A stretch of DNA of 64,000 nucleotides, taken from Halodesulfovibrio sp. (GTDB lineage Bacteria > Desulfobacterota > Desulfovibrionia > Desulfovibrionales > Desulfovibrionaceae). Under the pieces are notes generated by a model. The model did not search any database and was not told the origin of the DNA. It saw only the letters and a list, made by a program, of their open reading frames with translations. This document shows, piece after piece, positions 63,444 to 64,000 of the stretch; the first letter of the stretch is position 1, and each line of letters begins with the position of its first letter. The position numbers were made by a program, and so were the translations under genes. The stretch lies in the NCBI RefSeq assembly GCF_015482765.1, contig NZ_JADMLB010000076.1, positions 62,001-126,000 of the forward strand, written 5' to 3'.

Positions 63444-64000
63444 ATGACAACACCCGAAGAATACAGTGAATTTTCAAAATTTGAGCATCTCGTACCGGAT
63501 ACTATCAACGGTGTCCGCCTAGACAAGCACCTTGGTGATATTCTTAAAAATGAGGCTGTTAGCAGAGAAAAAGTAAAGAAACTCGTAAAAGACGGCCTTG
63601 TGACTATCGACGAAAAAAAGTGTACAAAGCCCAACACTAAAGTTTTTGCCGGTATGAATATTTCTGTGACACTGCCAGTAGTTCACAATGAAATTGTACC
63701 GGAAGAAGGCTATGTTGATATCCTCTATCGCGATAATGACCTCATAGTGATTAATAAAGAAGCAGGACTTACTGTGCACCCCTGCCCTAGCTGCCCTGAA
63801 GGCACTCTCGTTCACCGTCTCGCACATCACCTCCCTGAAATTACACAGATGGAAGGCTTTCGTCCGGGCATTGTTCATAGAATCGATAAAGACACATCCG
63901 GCCTGCTCATTGTTGCTTTAAATGAAAAAACTCGATTAGCACTCTCTGAAGCTTTTGCAGAGCGTACTATCTCTAAAGAATATTTAGCTCTTGTGCATGG
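63444..64000 (+). CDS. RluA/RluD-family pseudouridine synthase, C-terminus cut by window edge
   Basis: The first 185 residues are visible. An S4 RNA-binding domain covers about 22-70 (NGVRLDKHLGDILKNEAVSR), then the catalytic domain with VINKEAGLTVHPCPSC and the active-site motif PGIVHRIDKDTSGLLIVALN, in which Asp is the catalytic residue. The overall layout fits RluD, which modifies 23S rRNA, but RluC-type enzymes look similar. ATG at 63444 has only a weak site upstream. It is divergent from upp. Confidence 0.92.
   Translation, partial: MTTPEEYSEFSKFEHLVPDTINGVRLDKHLGDILKNEAVSREKVKKLVKDGLVTIDEKKCTKPNTKVFAGMNISVTLPVVHNEIVPEEGYVDILYRDNDLIVINKEAGLTVHPCPSCPEGTLVHRLAHHLPEITQMEGFRPGIVHRIDKDTSGLLIVALNEKTRLALSEAFAERTISKEYLALVH

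Overview
The window looks like a chromosomal segment of a marine sulfate-reducing bacterium of the Desulfovibrionales, with Halodesulfovibrio-like gene content. This is an inference from gene families, not a database match. The pointers are a tungsten-type aldehyde:ferredoxin oxidoreductase, abundant c-type cytochromes, a CcmE with the Cys-type heme motif described in Desulfovibrio, a desulforedoxin-like mini-protein, heptose-type LPS genes, sodium antiporters and moderate GC. I see no insertion sequence, prophage, CRISPR array, rRNA or tRNA. Most operons end in strong intrinsic terminators.

Layout. 1-10.6 kb is a redox and reactive-nitrogen region: a partial AOR, a NarX/NarL-like pair, a cytochrome P460 family protein, and a heme-sensing hybrid kinase with a sigma54 activator that diverges from a NrfH-like tetraheme quinol dehydrogenase and an octaheme HAO-family cytochrome. 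A sigma54-like promoter and tandem upstream repeats sit in the divergent gap, so the kinase-regulator pair very probably controls the cytochromes. 10.7-14.8 kb holds small stress genes (DUF1269, VOC, MerR with a carboxymuconolactone-decarboxylase-like protein) and a lipid A phosphoethanolamine transferase. 14.9-20.1 kb is a minus-strand purine salvage operon: gpt plus a BMP-type nucleoside ABC importer. 20.2-24.1 kb has two RNA methyltransferases and a glycosyltransferase. 24.7-28.1 kb has two tandem Na+/H+ antiporter paralogues, followed by a Co/Ni ECF importer (cbiMQO). 30.4-34.8 kb has an MscS channel, a 54-residue Cys-rich protein and LPS heptose genes.

35-42 kb starts with a structured RNA candidate on the minus strand and a CNNM-type protein. 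The cytochrome c maturation operon follows (ccmE-F-A-B-C, an extra small ORF, ccmD, a TPR gene); it would supply the machinery for the multiheme proteins of the first 10 kb. 42-49 kb has guaBA behind an attenuator-like leader, tatBC, and hisB-lipoprotein-hisA. 49-64 kb has glucokinase, a TVP38/flavoprotein pair, an MCP, a solute-binding protein fused to a catalytically dead cytidine deaminase domain, pncC, a universal stress protein, hisC-cmk, uracil salvage (upp-uraA) and a partial RluA-family pseudouridine synthase.

The most unusual items are the periplasmic solute-binding/pseudo-cytidine-deaminase fusion (54369-55529), the minus-strand structured RNA at about 35000-35140, the heme-sensor/sigma54/HAO module, and the small CcmC/CcmD-like chimeric ORF at 40985-41137.
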